Assembly: GCF_900182815.1 (NCBI RefSeq)
Contig: NZ_FXUA01000002.1
Location: 434,001-498,000 of the forward strand
Length of the DNA stretch: 64,000 nt
Source of the DNA: Algoriphagus winogradskyi
Lineage (GTDB): Bacteria > Bacteroidota > Bacteroidia > Cytophagales > Cyclobacteriaceae
Direction of reading: 5' to 3'
The position numbers and the translations under genes are program-made. Numbering within the stretch: position 1 is the first letter of the stretch; each line of letters starts with the position of its first letter. Shown here piece by piece: positions 34,521 through 44,287 of the stretch. Below the pieces are notes generated by a model, which was given only the letters and a program-made list of their open reading frames with translations, did no database searches and was not told the origin of the DNA.

Positions 34521-35330
34521 TTACGCTTGTTTAAATGTGGGTATGGATGTTTGTACCTGTGCCTGTGCGGTTGCTGATATGAGGAGTCCACCTGTAACAG
34601 GGTTTTGAATTAATTGAATCGGGTGATCAAAAACGTATTCTAGGATTTCTTCCTCTAATACTTCTTTTACCGTTCCTGCTTTTGCGATCATGCCATTTTT
34701 CAGTAAGGCAATTTTATCTGCGTATTGTGCCGCAAGGTTCAGCTCATGAAGAATTACCAAGATTCCAATATTTCTTGATTTCAGCGTTTGAAGGATTTTC
34801 AATACTGCATGCTGCTGCGCAATATCCAAGCTGGAAGTTGGTTCGTCAAGGAGCAAATACCTTGGAAAAGGCTTTGTCTCCCAGATTTGTACCAGTACTC
34901 TTGCGAGTTGCACGCGCTGCTTTTCTCCGCCGGAAAGGTGATTGAAAACCTGATCCTTCAAGTGGGAAGTATTGGTAGCTTCCAAAACTTCTTGAATGAG
35001 TTTTGCTGGTTGCATTACTTTGGTGCTGATCAGCCCAAGCTCCGCAACTTCCTGCACGGTAAATGGAAAATTAACTTGTGTATGCTGAGGCATTACAGCT
35101 CTCACCGCAGCCAAATCACGGGCTTTTAGTTTATGAATATCGTGGCCATTGTAGCCCACAGCACCATGTTTGCATTTGATCTCTCCAGAGAGGATTTTGA
35201 AGAAAGTGGATTTCCCAGCGCCATTTGGGCCTAGAACCGCCAAGATTTCTCCTGGATTCAATTCCAAACTAACCTCATCTACGATAGGTCTTTGGCGAAT
35301 GCAAAAATGTACTTGTGAAGCTTGAAGCAT
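34521..35330 (-). CDS. hmuV: Heme ABC transporter ATP-binding protein
   Basis: This 269-residue ATPase has Walker A GPNGAGKSTFFKIL at residue 34, the signature LSGGEKQRVQLARVLV, Walker B YLLLDEPTSSLDIAQQ and the switch His in VILHELNLA. It belongs to the HmuV/FecE group. Its start shares one base with the hmuU stop, so the two are coupled. Confidence 0.93.
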   Translation of the reverse strand: MLQASQVHFCIRQRPIVDEVSLELNPGEILAVLGPNGAGKSTFFKILSGEIKCKHGAVGYNGHDIHKLKARDLAAVRAVMPQHTQVNFPFTVQEVAELGLISTKVMQPAKLIQEVLEATNTSHLKDQVFNHLSGGEKQRVQLARVLVQIWETKPFPRYLLLDEPTSSLDIAQQHAVLKILQTLKSRNIGILVILHELNLAAQYADKIALLKNGMIAKAGTVKEVLEEEILEYVFDHPIQLIQNPVTGGLLISATAQAQVQTSIPTFKQA

Positions 35331-36388
35331 TAGTTTTTGGATTTATTCAGGTTGAAAATAAGCCAGATAAAAAATGGTGCACCGAGGAGTGCGGTGATCA
35401 CGCCTATAGGCATTTCGGCGGGAATTACGATCACTCTTGCGATGAGATCGGCAAAATTTAACAAAATCGCACCTAGAAGAAATGATCCAGGCAACACCAG
35501 TCTATGATCCGCTCCAAACAGAATTCGAATCAAATGCGGTACTACCAAACCTACAAATCCGATCATTCCCACCATGGAAACTCCAACTCCAACGACCAAA
35601 GCACTACAAATAAGCAGTCGGATTTTGACTTGCTGCACGTTTACACCCATGTGGAAAGCTTCTTGCTCTCCTAACGCTAGCGCATTCAATTGTCTGGAAT
35701 TTAATAATAGTAGAACTGATGGAACACCTATAAGCATCAGGCTTACTGGGACTTTTGCCCAAGTAGCACCACCCAGATCTCCTAAACTCCAGAAAGTGAA
35801 GCTTCGCAAAGCGGAATCATCTGCAAAGAACAGCACCAAACCAATTAGTGCTGCTGCCAATGCATTGATCGCTACACCCGCCAAAATCAAAGTTGCGGTA
35901 TCTGTCCTTCCTTGGGATTTTGACAGTTGATAGACAGCCGTCACACAAATCAAACCTCCAATAAATGCAAAAAGAGGCAAGCCGAGAGTTTTGATCCAAG
36001 CCAAAGAGGAAACTGTAGGCACCAATACCATGAAAATCACAGCAAATAAGGCGGATCCTGTACTTACACCGATCAACCCTGGTTCTACCAAGGGATTTCT
36101 AAACATGCCTTGCAATGCTGCCCCGGCTATGCCTAATCCTCCTCCTACTAGCATGGCCATCAGCACACGCGGCATGCGGATTTGGAGAAGCACATTGGCT
36201 TGTTGCACTTCAAAAGTTCCTAGTTGAATACCGATTTGGTCAAATAAGATCGCAAGCGTCTGAGGAAATGGTATGCTAAAGGCGCCCAAAGAAAGGGAAG
36301 CTAGCACTACCAAAACCAACACAAACCCAAACCCGAGGAGGGTGAGGTTTTGACTCTGGATCTTAGTATGATTCAATGCGGTGATCAT
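35330..36388 (-). CDS. hmuU: Heme ABC transporter permease (FecCD family)
   Basis: This 352-residue BtuC/FecCD-type permease has about ten transmembrane helices. Family motifs are IRMPRVLMAMLVGGGLGIAGAALQG near residue 69, NPLVEPGLIGVSTGSAL near 97, and GMIGFVGLVVPHLIRILFGADHR near 270, the coupling region for the ATPase. It pairs with HmuV and receives heme from HmuT. Confidence 0.94.
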   Translation of the reverse strand: MITALNHTKIQSQNLTLLGFGFVLVLVVLASLSLGAFSIPFPQTLAILFDQIGIQLGTFEVQQANVLLQIRMPRVLMAMLVGGGLGIAGAALQGMFRNPLVEPGLIGVSTGSALFAVIFMVLVPTVSSLAWIKTLGLPLFAFIGGLICVTAVYQLSKSQGRTDTATLILAGVAINALAAALIGLVLFFADDSALRSFTFWSLGDLGGATWAKVPVSLMLIGVPSVLLLLNSRQLNALALGEQEAFHMGVNVQQVKIRLLICSALVVGVGVSMVGMIGFVGLVVPHLIRILFGADHRLVLPGSFLLGAILLNFADLIARVIVIPAEMPIGVITALLGAPFFIWLIFNLNKSKN

Positions 36389-36485
36389 TTATTTATATGG
36401 CTGGAAGACCGAAGACGGGAGACCGAAGCGGCTTCAATGCTTGATTTTAACTTTACTTTCTAAGCTTTATCTTATACTTATTTAA

Positions 36486-37337
36486 TTATTGCCTTACGGC
36501 TTTGGCTAGTTCTAATGCTGCTTTTCCCACTCTTGGTCCAAAACCGGAAAGGTATTGGCCATCTAAAGCAACGATTTGATTTTCTTTAAAAGCTGTGGTT
36601 TGGTCGATTCCTTGTATCGCTATCAAGCCATCTTTTCCACCTACACTTTGGATTCCTGATTCGAAAAACACCAAATACTCAGGATTCATAGACACCAAGG
36701 ATTCTGGAGTCATAGGAGCAAATTCGTCAAAGCCTGTAGCTGTTCCTTCGATCTCAGCCAATTCAAACATTTCTGCTGCAAAGGTTTTGTCTCCAGCGAT
36801 AAATACTGTCTCCGGGCCGCGGGCCATTACGAAGATTGCTTTTGGCTTAGATTCCTCAGATTCCAAATAGCTGTTCAGTGCAGCTATATCAGCATCAATT
36901 GCGGCATTTACTTCCTTTCCTTTATCCTCTTCCTCAAAGAAAGTTGCCAACTCCGTGACCAATTTCTTGGTGCCTTCTACTGTAGTTGGTTTCGTGAAAA
37001 CCTCAATATTAACTTGAGCTGCTTTCAATTGAGTCACTACATCAGGATTGAGGTAACCTTCTTCTATAAGCACCAAATCAGGACCTAGCGCAAGAATCCC
37101 TTCTGCTTTGATCTGGTTTCTATACCCAATGGAAGGAAGATCCTGCATGGATGCCGGGAAAGTCGAGGTTATGTCGGTTGCGATGATAAGATCGCCATAT
37201 CCTAGTGCATCCACGACTTCTGTAATGGTACCGCCAGCAGTAATGATCTTACGCTCGGCGGTTGTTTCTTCCTCTTTAGAAGGAGCGGAACATGCAGCCA
37301 AAACTACAAGGATAAGAGGTAGATAGCGTGTTAACAT
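36486..37337 (-). CDS. hmuT: Heme ABC transporter substrate-binding lipoprotein
   Basis: This 283-residue class III periplasmic binding protein has a lipobox (LAAC, Cys16) and the two-lobed pattern: RKIITAGGTITEVVDALGYGDLIIATDITS, then LPSIGYRNQIKAEGILALGPDLVL, a long connecting helix, and a C-terminal lobe ending FGPRVGKAALELAKAV. Tyr in GYRNQ is a candidate heme ligand as in HmuT/ShuT. It is the first gene of the operon and is preceded by the promoter at 37364-37393. Confidence 0.93.
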   Translation of the reverse strand: MLTRYLPLILVVLAACSAPSKEEETTAERKIITAGGTITEVVDALGYGDLIIATDITSTFPASMQDLPSIGYRNQIKAEGILALGPDLVLIEEGYLNPDVVTQLKAAQVNIEVFTKPTTVEGTKKLVTELATFFEEEDKGKEVNAAIDADIAALNSYLESEESKPKAIFVMARGPETVFIAGDKTFAAEMFELAEIEGTATGFDEFAPMTPESLVSMNPEYLVFFESGIQSVGGKDGLIAIQGIDQTTAFKENQIVALDGQYLSGFGPRVGKAALELAKAVRQ

Positions 37338-37363
37338 TATTTAGATTAAGTTTAGATAAAGAA

Positions 37364-37393
37364 CAAATGTAATCTTAATTAGATTAATTCCAA
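37364..37393 (-). promoter_or_regulatory. Promoter and Fur-like operator of the heme operon
   Basis: On the minus strand a TTG -33 element (37391-37393), a 19-base spacer and the -7 element TACATTTG (37364-37371) match the Bacteroidota promoter. An imperfect inverted repeat TTGGAATTAATCTAA (minus strand of 37379-37393) covers the -33 element and half the spacer. It is a plausible iron- or heme-repressor site; naming it Fur is inference. Confidence 0.65.
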
Positions 37394-37509
37394 ATAAAGA
37401 ATTCTAAGAACTAGGTAAAAATTTCTCGAATTCAAAAATGTAAGAAAGAAGAAAACATGTGCTACATTCTTGTTTATATAGTTGACTGCTAAACAAAAAG
37501 ATTGTTTAG

Positions 37510-39138
<1,629 letters not shown>

Positions 39139-39150
39139 ATTTTAGTTGTC

Positions 39151-39184
39151 GGTTTTCGGTTGTCAGTTTTGATAACCGAAAACC
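39151..39184 (+). promoter_or_regulatory. Hairpin between atpD and atpC
   Basis: Perfect 11-base arms ggttttcggtt (39151-39161) and aaccgaaaacc (39174-39184) form a hairpin in the 116-base gap. No T-run follows, so it is not a standard terminator. It may slow the polymerase or stabilise the upstream mRNA, or it may only be one of the quasi-repeated words seen in other gaps. Confidence 0.5.
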
Positions 39185-39254
39185 TGTAACATTTAATAGT
39201 TTAACGGAGAGCTTCACTTTTTCTAAGAGAAGTCTCCAAATGATATAAAATTCC

Positions 39255-39500
39255 ATGCATTTAGAAATCGTCACACCGGACAAAAAAGTATTTCAGGGTG
39301 AAGTATCCGAAGCCAGTTTCCCTGGCGCCAATGGATCATTTCAGGTGCTGAATAATCACGCTCCGATCGTTTCGGCTTTGGCAAAGGGAACTGTTTCCTT
39401 TACCACTCCTGAAGGGAAGCAATCCATGATCGTGGATGGCGGAGTAGTAGAAGTAAAAGATAATGTGATAGTATTGCTAGCTGAGAAAGTAGTGGCTTAA
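39255..39500 (+). CDS. atpC: F1 ATP synthase subunit epsilon
   Basis: This 81-residue protein is the epsilon subunit beta-sandwich (MHLEIVTPDKKVFQGEVSEASFPGANGSFQVL, then NHAPIVSALAKGTV). It lacks the C-terminal helical hairpin of the E. coli subunit; such short forms are common in Bacteroidota. It connects the rotor to the catalytic head and is followed by a terminator. Confidence 0.95.
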   Translation: MHLEIVTPDKKVFQGEVSEASFPGANGSFQVLNNHAPIVSALAKGTVSFTTPEGKQSMIVDGGVVEVKDNVIVLLAEKVVA

Positions 39501-39523
39501 GCAATTCATCAAATCAAAGTGAA

Positions 39524-39556
39524 AAAGGTCTCCTGTGCAAATGGGAGACCTTTTTT
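39524..39556 (+). terminator. Rho-independent terminator of atpDC
   Basis: Arms ggtctcc (39527-39533) and ggagacc (39544-39550), flanked by A-run and T-run, lie 25 bases after the atpC stop. Confidence 0.85.
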
Positions 39557-39668
39557 GGTTTATTGCTTAGTCAGGAAGATTTTAAAGAAAGCTCGAAGTA
39601 GTTGATTTATTTTCCAATTAAGAATATCGAATGATGAATATTGAACTCAACTTTCAGGAAAGAATATC

Positions 39669-41051
39669 TTAATTACTCTCTATCACCTGACCTTTTTCCC
39701 GATACAGATCCACAGGACCATCAAGCAAGACCGCCAAAACAGTGATGTCCTTGTCATAGACGTTGTCTGGAATGTCAATGTATTTCATTCCTGGGACAGC
39801 GCTCCAGTACATTTTGCCCACTTCCCTGGATTGGAGTTTAGTACCATTTCCTACTACCCAGACCCGTTGGATTTTATTTTTTAGTCCTTTGATGGCTAGA
39901 GACTCATTTACCTTATAATCCAAATAGATATAAAGGATTGTCTTATCCTTCGAAAGAGTAGTAGGAGCATATACATGGCCATCTGGGATGCCCGCTTGAG
40001 TGTCATAGATCGCTGACTCATGCTTGGATGTCCAGCGCCCAAATTCATTCAAAATGTTTTCAGCTTCCTCTGGGATAGTACCATCTGGCTTTGGCCCGAA
40101 ATCCATCAGGAGATTTCCGCCCATGTGAAGGCAATCCACAAAGATTCGAAGCAATTCACTTGGACTTTTGTACTGATCATCATTGCCTTGGTACCCCCAG
40201 CTGTTGTTCATAGTCATACATAATTCCCAGAACTCACTGCTCGGTCTCGTTACTGGAACTCCTTGCTCTGGGGTGTCGTAGTCACCAAAGCCTTTACCTA
40301 ATCGGGAGTTGATGATCACATTTGGATTGTAGTTCTGCAGTTTCTTTTTAAGTTCTGCACTTCTCCATTCCTCTGGCTTATGTTCCCAATCCCCATCAAA
40401 CCAATATAAATCTGGATTGTATTGTTCGGATAGTTCACTTAGTTGAGCAAAGTTGAAATCTGTGAACTTTCTGAATCTCTCTGGATCATTCTTGTATCGA
40501 AAAGTCTCTCTCGTGTTTCTGTCGTAATCTGGGTGTGACCAATCCAATACAGAAAAGTAGATTCCTTTTTTAATTCCTTCTTTCTCCAAAGCATTCATCA
40601 ATGGCCCTACCAAATCTTTTCCGGCAGGAGTTTTCTTCACGACAGAAAGATCAGAAGCTTTTGTATCCCAAAGAGCCACCCCATCGTGATGCTTGGCTGT
40701 AAGTACAGCATATTTTGCACCGCTGGATTTAATCAGCTTTGCCCACTTAACTGGATCGTATTTGGAAGCAGTAAAACCTGAAAGCTGTTTCATGTAGTCA
40801 TCGTAGCTAATGTAATCATTGAAAAATGACCAGGATTCGTCAATTCCATTGACTGAATAAATGCCCCAATGAATGAAAATGCCCAATTTGGCATCAGCAA
40901 ACCATTCCATTCTCTCAGGGGTTTCCTGAGAAAATGCTGCAGTAGATTGAGTGAAAAATATAGTTAGAATGCCTAGTGCTAGTAGGTAGCTTTTGAAGGA
41001 AGTGCTGATGTTCACGTCGTAATTAGTAAGATTTAGGATAAAATTAGGCAA
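39669..41051 (-). CDS. Alpha-L-fucosidase, glycoside hydrolase family 29
   Basis: This secreted GH29 enzyme removes terminal alpha-L-fucose. After a signal peptide (core YLLALGILTIFF, cleavage near AAFSQ) it shows EWFADAKLGIFIHWGIYSV, the AKHHDGVALWDT motif, YFSVLDWSHPDY and the nucleophile Asp in LYWFDGDW. The C-terminal domain follows CLHMGGNLLMDFGPKPDGTIP. No lipobox is seen, so it should be periplasmic or secreted. The start is uncertain: the ATG at 41051 gives a long N-terminus, while a GTG at 41015 would begin right at the signal peptide. No SusCD pair or other glycosidase is near. Confidence 0.92.
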   Translation of the reverse strand: MPNFILNLTNYDVNISTSFKSYLLALGILTIFFTQSTAAFSQETPERMEWFADAKLGIFIHWGIYSVNGIDESWSFFNDYISYDDYMKQLSGFTASKYDPVKWAKLIKSSGAKYAVLTAKHHDGVALWDTKASDLSVVKKTPAGKDLVGPLMNALEKEGIKKGIYFSVLDWSHPDYDRNTRETFRYKNDPERFRKFTDFNFAQLSELSEQYNPDLYWFDGDWEHKPEEWRSAELKKKLQNYNPNVIINSRLGKGFGDYDTPEQGVPVTRPSSEFWELCMTMNNSWGYQGNDDQYKSPSELLRIFVDCLHMGGNLLMDFGPKPDGTIPEEAENILNEFGRWTSKHESAIYDTQAGIPDGHVYAPTTLSKDKTILYIYLDYKVNESLAIKGLKNKIQRVWVVGNGTKLQSREVGKMYWSAVPGMKYIDIPDNVYDKDITVLAVLLDGPVDLYREKGQVIESN

Positions 41052-41101
41052 AACGCCCTATATATCAAGCGGTAGAAAAGAGTTTATTACGAGTGGAGAT
41101 A

Positions 41102-41130
41102 TTGTATTCTGAATATTATCCCTACCTTTG
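41102..41130 (+). promoter_or_regulatory. Promoter of rpsU
   Basis: TTG (41102-41104), 18 bases, and TACCTTTG (41123-41130) form a near-perfect Bacteroidota promoter, 25 bases before the rpsU ATG. Confidence 0.75.
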
Positions 41131-41155
41131 TGCCCACGAAAGGGGGTGTATAGAT

Positions 41156-41350
41156 ATGATCATAGTTAACGTAAAAGAGAACGAATCAATCGAGAAAGCG
41201 CTAAAGCGTTTCAAAAAGAAGTTTGACAAGACTGGTGCAGTCCGTGAACTTCGTGCGAGACAAGCTTTCACTAAGCCTTCCGTAGTAAGAAGAGCACAAG
41301 TCATCAAAGCAGCTTACAAGCAGCATCTTCAAGAAGAAGCAGCGAAGTAA
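41156..41350 (+). CDS. rpsU: 30S ribosomal protein S21
   Basis: This 64-residue basic protein starts MIIVNVKENESIEKALKRFKKKF and has the S21 RELRARQAFTKPSVVRR segment. It contacts the 3' end of 16S rRNA near the anti-Shine-Dalgarno region. An in-frame upstream extension to 41093 crosses the promoter and is rejected. Order rpsU-xerC-hpf is a familiar Bacteroidota arrangement. Confidence 0.97.
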   Translation: MIIVNVKENESIEKALKRFKKKFDKTGAVRELRARQAFTKPSVVRRAQVIKAAYKQHLQEEAAK

Positions 41351-41371
41351 TCAGTTTTGACTTCCAATATC

Positions 41372-41407
41372 AAACGCACTTGCCATCAGGCAGGTGCGTT
41401 TTTTTTA
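41372..41407 (+). terminator. Rho-independent terminator of rpsU
   Basis: Arms aaacgcacttgcc and ggcaggtgcgttt pair over 13 positions with one G-T pair and an atca loop, followed by T's. Confidence 0.88.
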
Positions 41408-41479
41408 TGACCATTTACGATTTTGCTCAGCGATAATTCACATTTTTTCGTCTAACTTATCTTCCGAGTTACGTGATAT

Positions 41480-42364
41480 ATGATCGATTCTTTCATCAAT
41501 TATTTAGAGTTTGAGAAAAAAGCCAGTCCGCATACAGTAGAGGCATATCGTCGGGATTTGACCCAGTTTGAGGAGTTTTTGGCGCTTTCTTTCGAAATAA
41601 ATGAAATTTCTGAAGCCCAGCATCCAGAGCTCCGGGCATGGGTGATTGACTTGGTAGATAGCGGGTTAAGTACTACCTCGGTAAACCGTAAAATCGCCAC
41701 TCTGAGGTCTTATTACAAGTTTTTACTCAGATCACAGATCATTTCTAGCGATCCAACGTATAAGTTAAAAGGTCTTAAAAACCCGAAGAAACTTCCTGAG
41801 TTTGTACAGGAAGAGACGATTCTTGCCGTTTTAGACGAAAGTGTTTACGAACTGGATTTCGATGGGCAGCGTGACAAGATGGTGATGGAATTTCTTTACC
41901 TCACCGGAGTCAGGCTTTCAGAGTTGATAGGATTAAAATGGTCGGATGTCAATCTCATCGATGATTCGGTCAAGGTACTTGGAAAAAGAAAAAAGGAAAG
42001 AATTATTCCTATCACAAAAGGCTTAAAACAGAATATTTTGCTGTATAAAAAAGTATTTGAGGAAAGGTTTTCTAAAGTTGGTCAAAGTGACTATTTTATT
42101 GTCAGCAATCAACAAAAGCAAAGTTACCCTATGATGATTTTTCGCATCGTCAGGCACTACCTAGATCTTTTTGCGCAGACATCCAAGCGCAGTCCTCATG
42201 TATTGCGACATACTTTTGCCACCCATTTACTCAACAAAGGTGCTGACCTGAACGCAGTAAAAGATTTGCTAGGTCATGCCAATCTTGCGGCCACTCAGGT
42301 GTACACGCACAATTCCATGGAAAAACTTAAGGCTGTGTTTGAACAGGCACATCCGAAAGCATAA
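41480..42364 (+). CDS. xerC: Tyrosine recombinase XerC/XerD
   Basis: This 294-residue tyrosine recombinase resolves chromosome dimers at dif. The N-terminal SAM-like core-binding domain (FINYLEFEKKASPHTVEAYRRDL) is followed by the catalytic domain with Arg in TGVRLSELIGLKW, Lys in KKERIIPI, HVLRHTFATHLL, LLGHANLAATQVYTHNS and the nucleophile Tyr275. Being between rpsU and hpf, it is the housekeeping enzyme rather than a phage or island integrase. XerC versus XerD cannot be settled from sequence alone. Confidence 0.92.
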   Translation: MIDSFINYLEFEKKASPHTVEAYRRDLTQFEEFLALSFEINEISEAQHPELRAWVIDLVDSGLSTTSVNRKIATLRSYYKFLLRSQIISSDPTYKLKGLKNPKKLPEFVQEETILAVLDESVYELDFDGQRDKMVMEFLYLTGVRLSELIGLKWSDVNLIDDSVKVLGKRKKERIIPITKGLKQNILLYKKVFEERFSKVGQSDYFIVSNQQKQSYPMMIFRIVRHYLDLFAQTSKRSPHVLRHTFATHLLNKGADLNAVKDLLGHANLAATQVYTHNSMEKLKAVFEQAHPKA

Positions 42365-42400
42365 AATAAACTATTTGTTCACCACTAAATGCAAATGAAT

Positions 42401-42706
42401 ATGAAACTGCAGATGCACTCCATCCATTTTGACGCTGATCGAAAACTGATCGACTTTATTCAGAAAAAAGCTGATAAACTGGATACTTACTATGACCAAA
42501 TCATAGACGGAGAGGTTTTTTTGAGGCTTGACAAAAACGACAATAACTCGAATAAAATTGTAGAAATCAAGATGAATGTACCAGGAAAGCAATTTTTCAG
42601 TAAAAGCCAATCTGACTCATTCGAGGCGGCTTCTGATGATGCCATCGAAGGATTGAGACGTCAAATCAAAAAACACAAAGAAAAAGTAGTGTTGGCTAAG
42701 CAGTAA
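42401..42706 (+). CDS. hpf: Ribosome hibernation-promoting factor (short HPF/RaiA family)
   Basis: This 101-residue protein starts MKLQMHSIHFDADRKLIDFI and has the HPF/RaiA fold pattern: FIQKKADKLDTYYDQIIDGEVFLRL, then KIVEIKMNVPGKQFFSKSQSDSFEAASDDAIEGLRRQIKKHKEK. It lacks the C-terminal dimerisation domain of long HPF. It binds the decoding site of idle ribosomes. An ATG four codons upstream is a possible alternative start. Confidence 0.92.
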   Translation: MKLQMHSIHFDADRKLIDFIQKKADKLDTYYDQIIDGEVFLRLDKNDNNSNKIVEIKMNVPGKQFFSKSQSDSFEAASDDAIEGLRRQIKKHKEKVVLAKQ

Positions 42707-42729
42707 TAAGCTAGCCTAGCTAAATTTGC

Positions 42730-42761
42730 GGCATCTCTCAGTAATGGGAGATGCCTTTTTT
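42730..42761 (+). terminator. Rho-independent terminator of hpf
   Basis: Arms ggcatctc (42730-42737) and gagatgcc (42748-42755) are followed by seven T's. An in-frame start of the next gene at 42751 would lie inside this structure, which supports the later start at 42778. Confidence 0.85.
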
Positions 42762-42777
42762 ATTCAAACCAAACTCA

Positions 42778-44286
42778 ATGCAAAGGTCTACAAGCTATAC
42801 TATCTATTTCTGGGTTATTTCACTCTCGCTTGTAGTTGCTAAAATACTATTTGCCCTAAGGCCAGAAATTGACCTGTTTACTGAGGAGGCGCAATACTGG
42901 CTTTGGTCACAGAATATGGCTTGGCATTATTATTCCAAGCCCCCGCTAGTAGCTGTTCTAAATTACATTAGCACAGGTTTTCTGGGAAATACTGAGCTGG
43001 GAGTGCGTATAAATGCGATTTTATGTGGTGTAGGAATGTCTTGGGTGACGTTTTTATTTGGCCGACATCTATATTCAGCTAAAGTTGGATTTTGGGCTGC
43101 GATGATACTTCAGGCCATGCCTATGTGGTGGCTTGCCTCTACTTTTCACATGACTGACAGTTCCCTTACCTTCTTCTGGGCGCTGAGCATTTATCTGGCT
43201 TATCGAGGTATGGAAGATGGGAAGAAATCCTGGTGGATTGGGGCTGGGCTGGCTGCTGCATTTGGGTTGATGGCTAAGATGGTCATGATTCTGATCTTTC
43301 CACTTCTTCTTTTGTATCTTATTTATACTAAAAGCTGGAAGGCACAGAGTCAGAATTATATTCTCTTTGTGTTAATCACTTTATTAGGTTTCATCCCTGC
43401 TTTGATCTGGAATTGGCAGAATGACTTTGACACGTTTAAGCACTTGGCTGCCCTCAGCGGTGGTGGAGGCGGTGAATCCAAAGCTTTTGATGTAGGAAAG
43501 TCTTTCGGGCAATTCTTCGAATACCTAGGAGGTCAACTGGCGATGATTTCCATATTTCTTCTTCCTCTATTTGTGGGAGCTTTTAGAAAAGTGATTCAAA
43601 ACCAAGACCGAGCAAAGGTCTATTTGCTTTTACCTGCTTTGATGTCTTGGGCTGCTTTCGCAGGATTGAGTTTCTTGACTTCCATAGAAGTGAATTGGCC
43701 GGTATTTGCCTACGGAAGTTTGGCCATTCTGATGGCGGCTTGGGTGTGCGAGCAAAGTCTGAGATGGCAGAGAATCAGGAATTGGGGTGTAGGCTTAAGT
43801 ATCGGTTTACCGCTGTTTTTTCTGCTTCCTGATTTTACTTTGATGAAAAGTATTACTCCTATCAAAAAGGCTGAGAAATCTGCTTTCAGAAGAATGGCAG
43901 GCTACGAGCCTTTAGCCGAAAGACTCGTCACATTACGAGATAGTTTGGGTATTGAAGATGCGTATATCTTTTCAGAAACCTATCACATGGCCTCCGAGCT
44001 TTCCTTTTACCTTCCAGATCATCCACAAACGTATATGTTAAACATGGGGGCAAGAAAGAATCAATTTGATCTTTGGCCAGGCTTGGAGCAGTTTGTAGGA
44101 AAAAATGAAGTGGGGATTTTCGTGAGTTGGAATTATGATTCTCCAGGAGAATTTGCAGATTTTCAGGAATTGATTTATGAAGAGCAGTTGCCAATTACAT
44201 TTCGAGAGGAATCACTTCGTGTAGCGACAATTCAGGTTTGGAGAAAGCTAGAGCGGTTTAATCCATATTTGCCAGATACGTATTAA
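42778..44286 (+). CDS. Glycosyltransferase family 39 (ArnT/PMT-like)
   Basis: This 502-residue multi-pass membrane protein belongs to the GT39/GT83 group that transfers sugars from polyprenyl phosphate carriers. The first periplasmic loop has RPEIDLFTEEAQYWLWSQNMAWHYYSKPPLVA, with the acidic residues and the SKPPL motif of the family, followed by about ten further helices and a C-terminal soluble part. The acceptor is unknown. It runs toward the next GT39 gene, with one base between the two stops. Confidence 0.85.
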   Translation: MQRSTSYTIYFWVISLSLVVAKILFALRPEIDLFTEEAQYWLWSQNMAWHYYSKPPLVAVLNYISTGFLGNTELGVRINAILCGVGMSWVTFLFGRHLYSAKVGFWAAMILQAMPMWWLASTFHMTDSSLTFFWALSIYLAYRGMEDGKKSWWIGAGLAAAFGLMAKMVMILIFPLLLLYLIYTKSWKAQSQNYILFVLITLLGFIPALIWNWQNDFDTFKHLAALSGGGGGESKAFDVGKSFGQFFEYLGGQLAMISIFLLPLFVGAFRKVIQNQDRAKVYLLLPALMSWAAFAGLSFLTSIEVNWPVFAYGSLAILMAAWVCEQSLRWQRIRNWGVGLSIGLPLFFLLPDFTLMKSITPIKKAEKSAFRRMAGYEPLAERLVTLRDSLGIEDAYIFSETYHMASELSFYLPDHPQTYMLNMGARKNQFDLWPGLEQFVGKNEVGIFVSWNYDSPGEFADFQELIYEEQLPITFREESLRVATIQVWRKLERFNPYLPDTY

Positions 44287-44287
44287 T

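Noticed and set aside
41480..42364. Tyrosine recombinase as a sign of a mobile island
   Set aside because: It lies between rpsU and hpf with normal length and motifs, which is the housekeeping XerC/XerD setting. No att repeats or cargo are beside it.
42751..42777. Earlier start of the GT39 gene
   Set aside because: It lies inside the hpf terminator hairpin and T-run.
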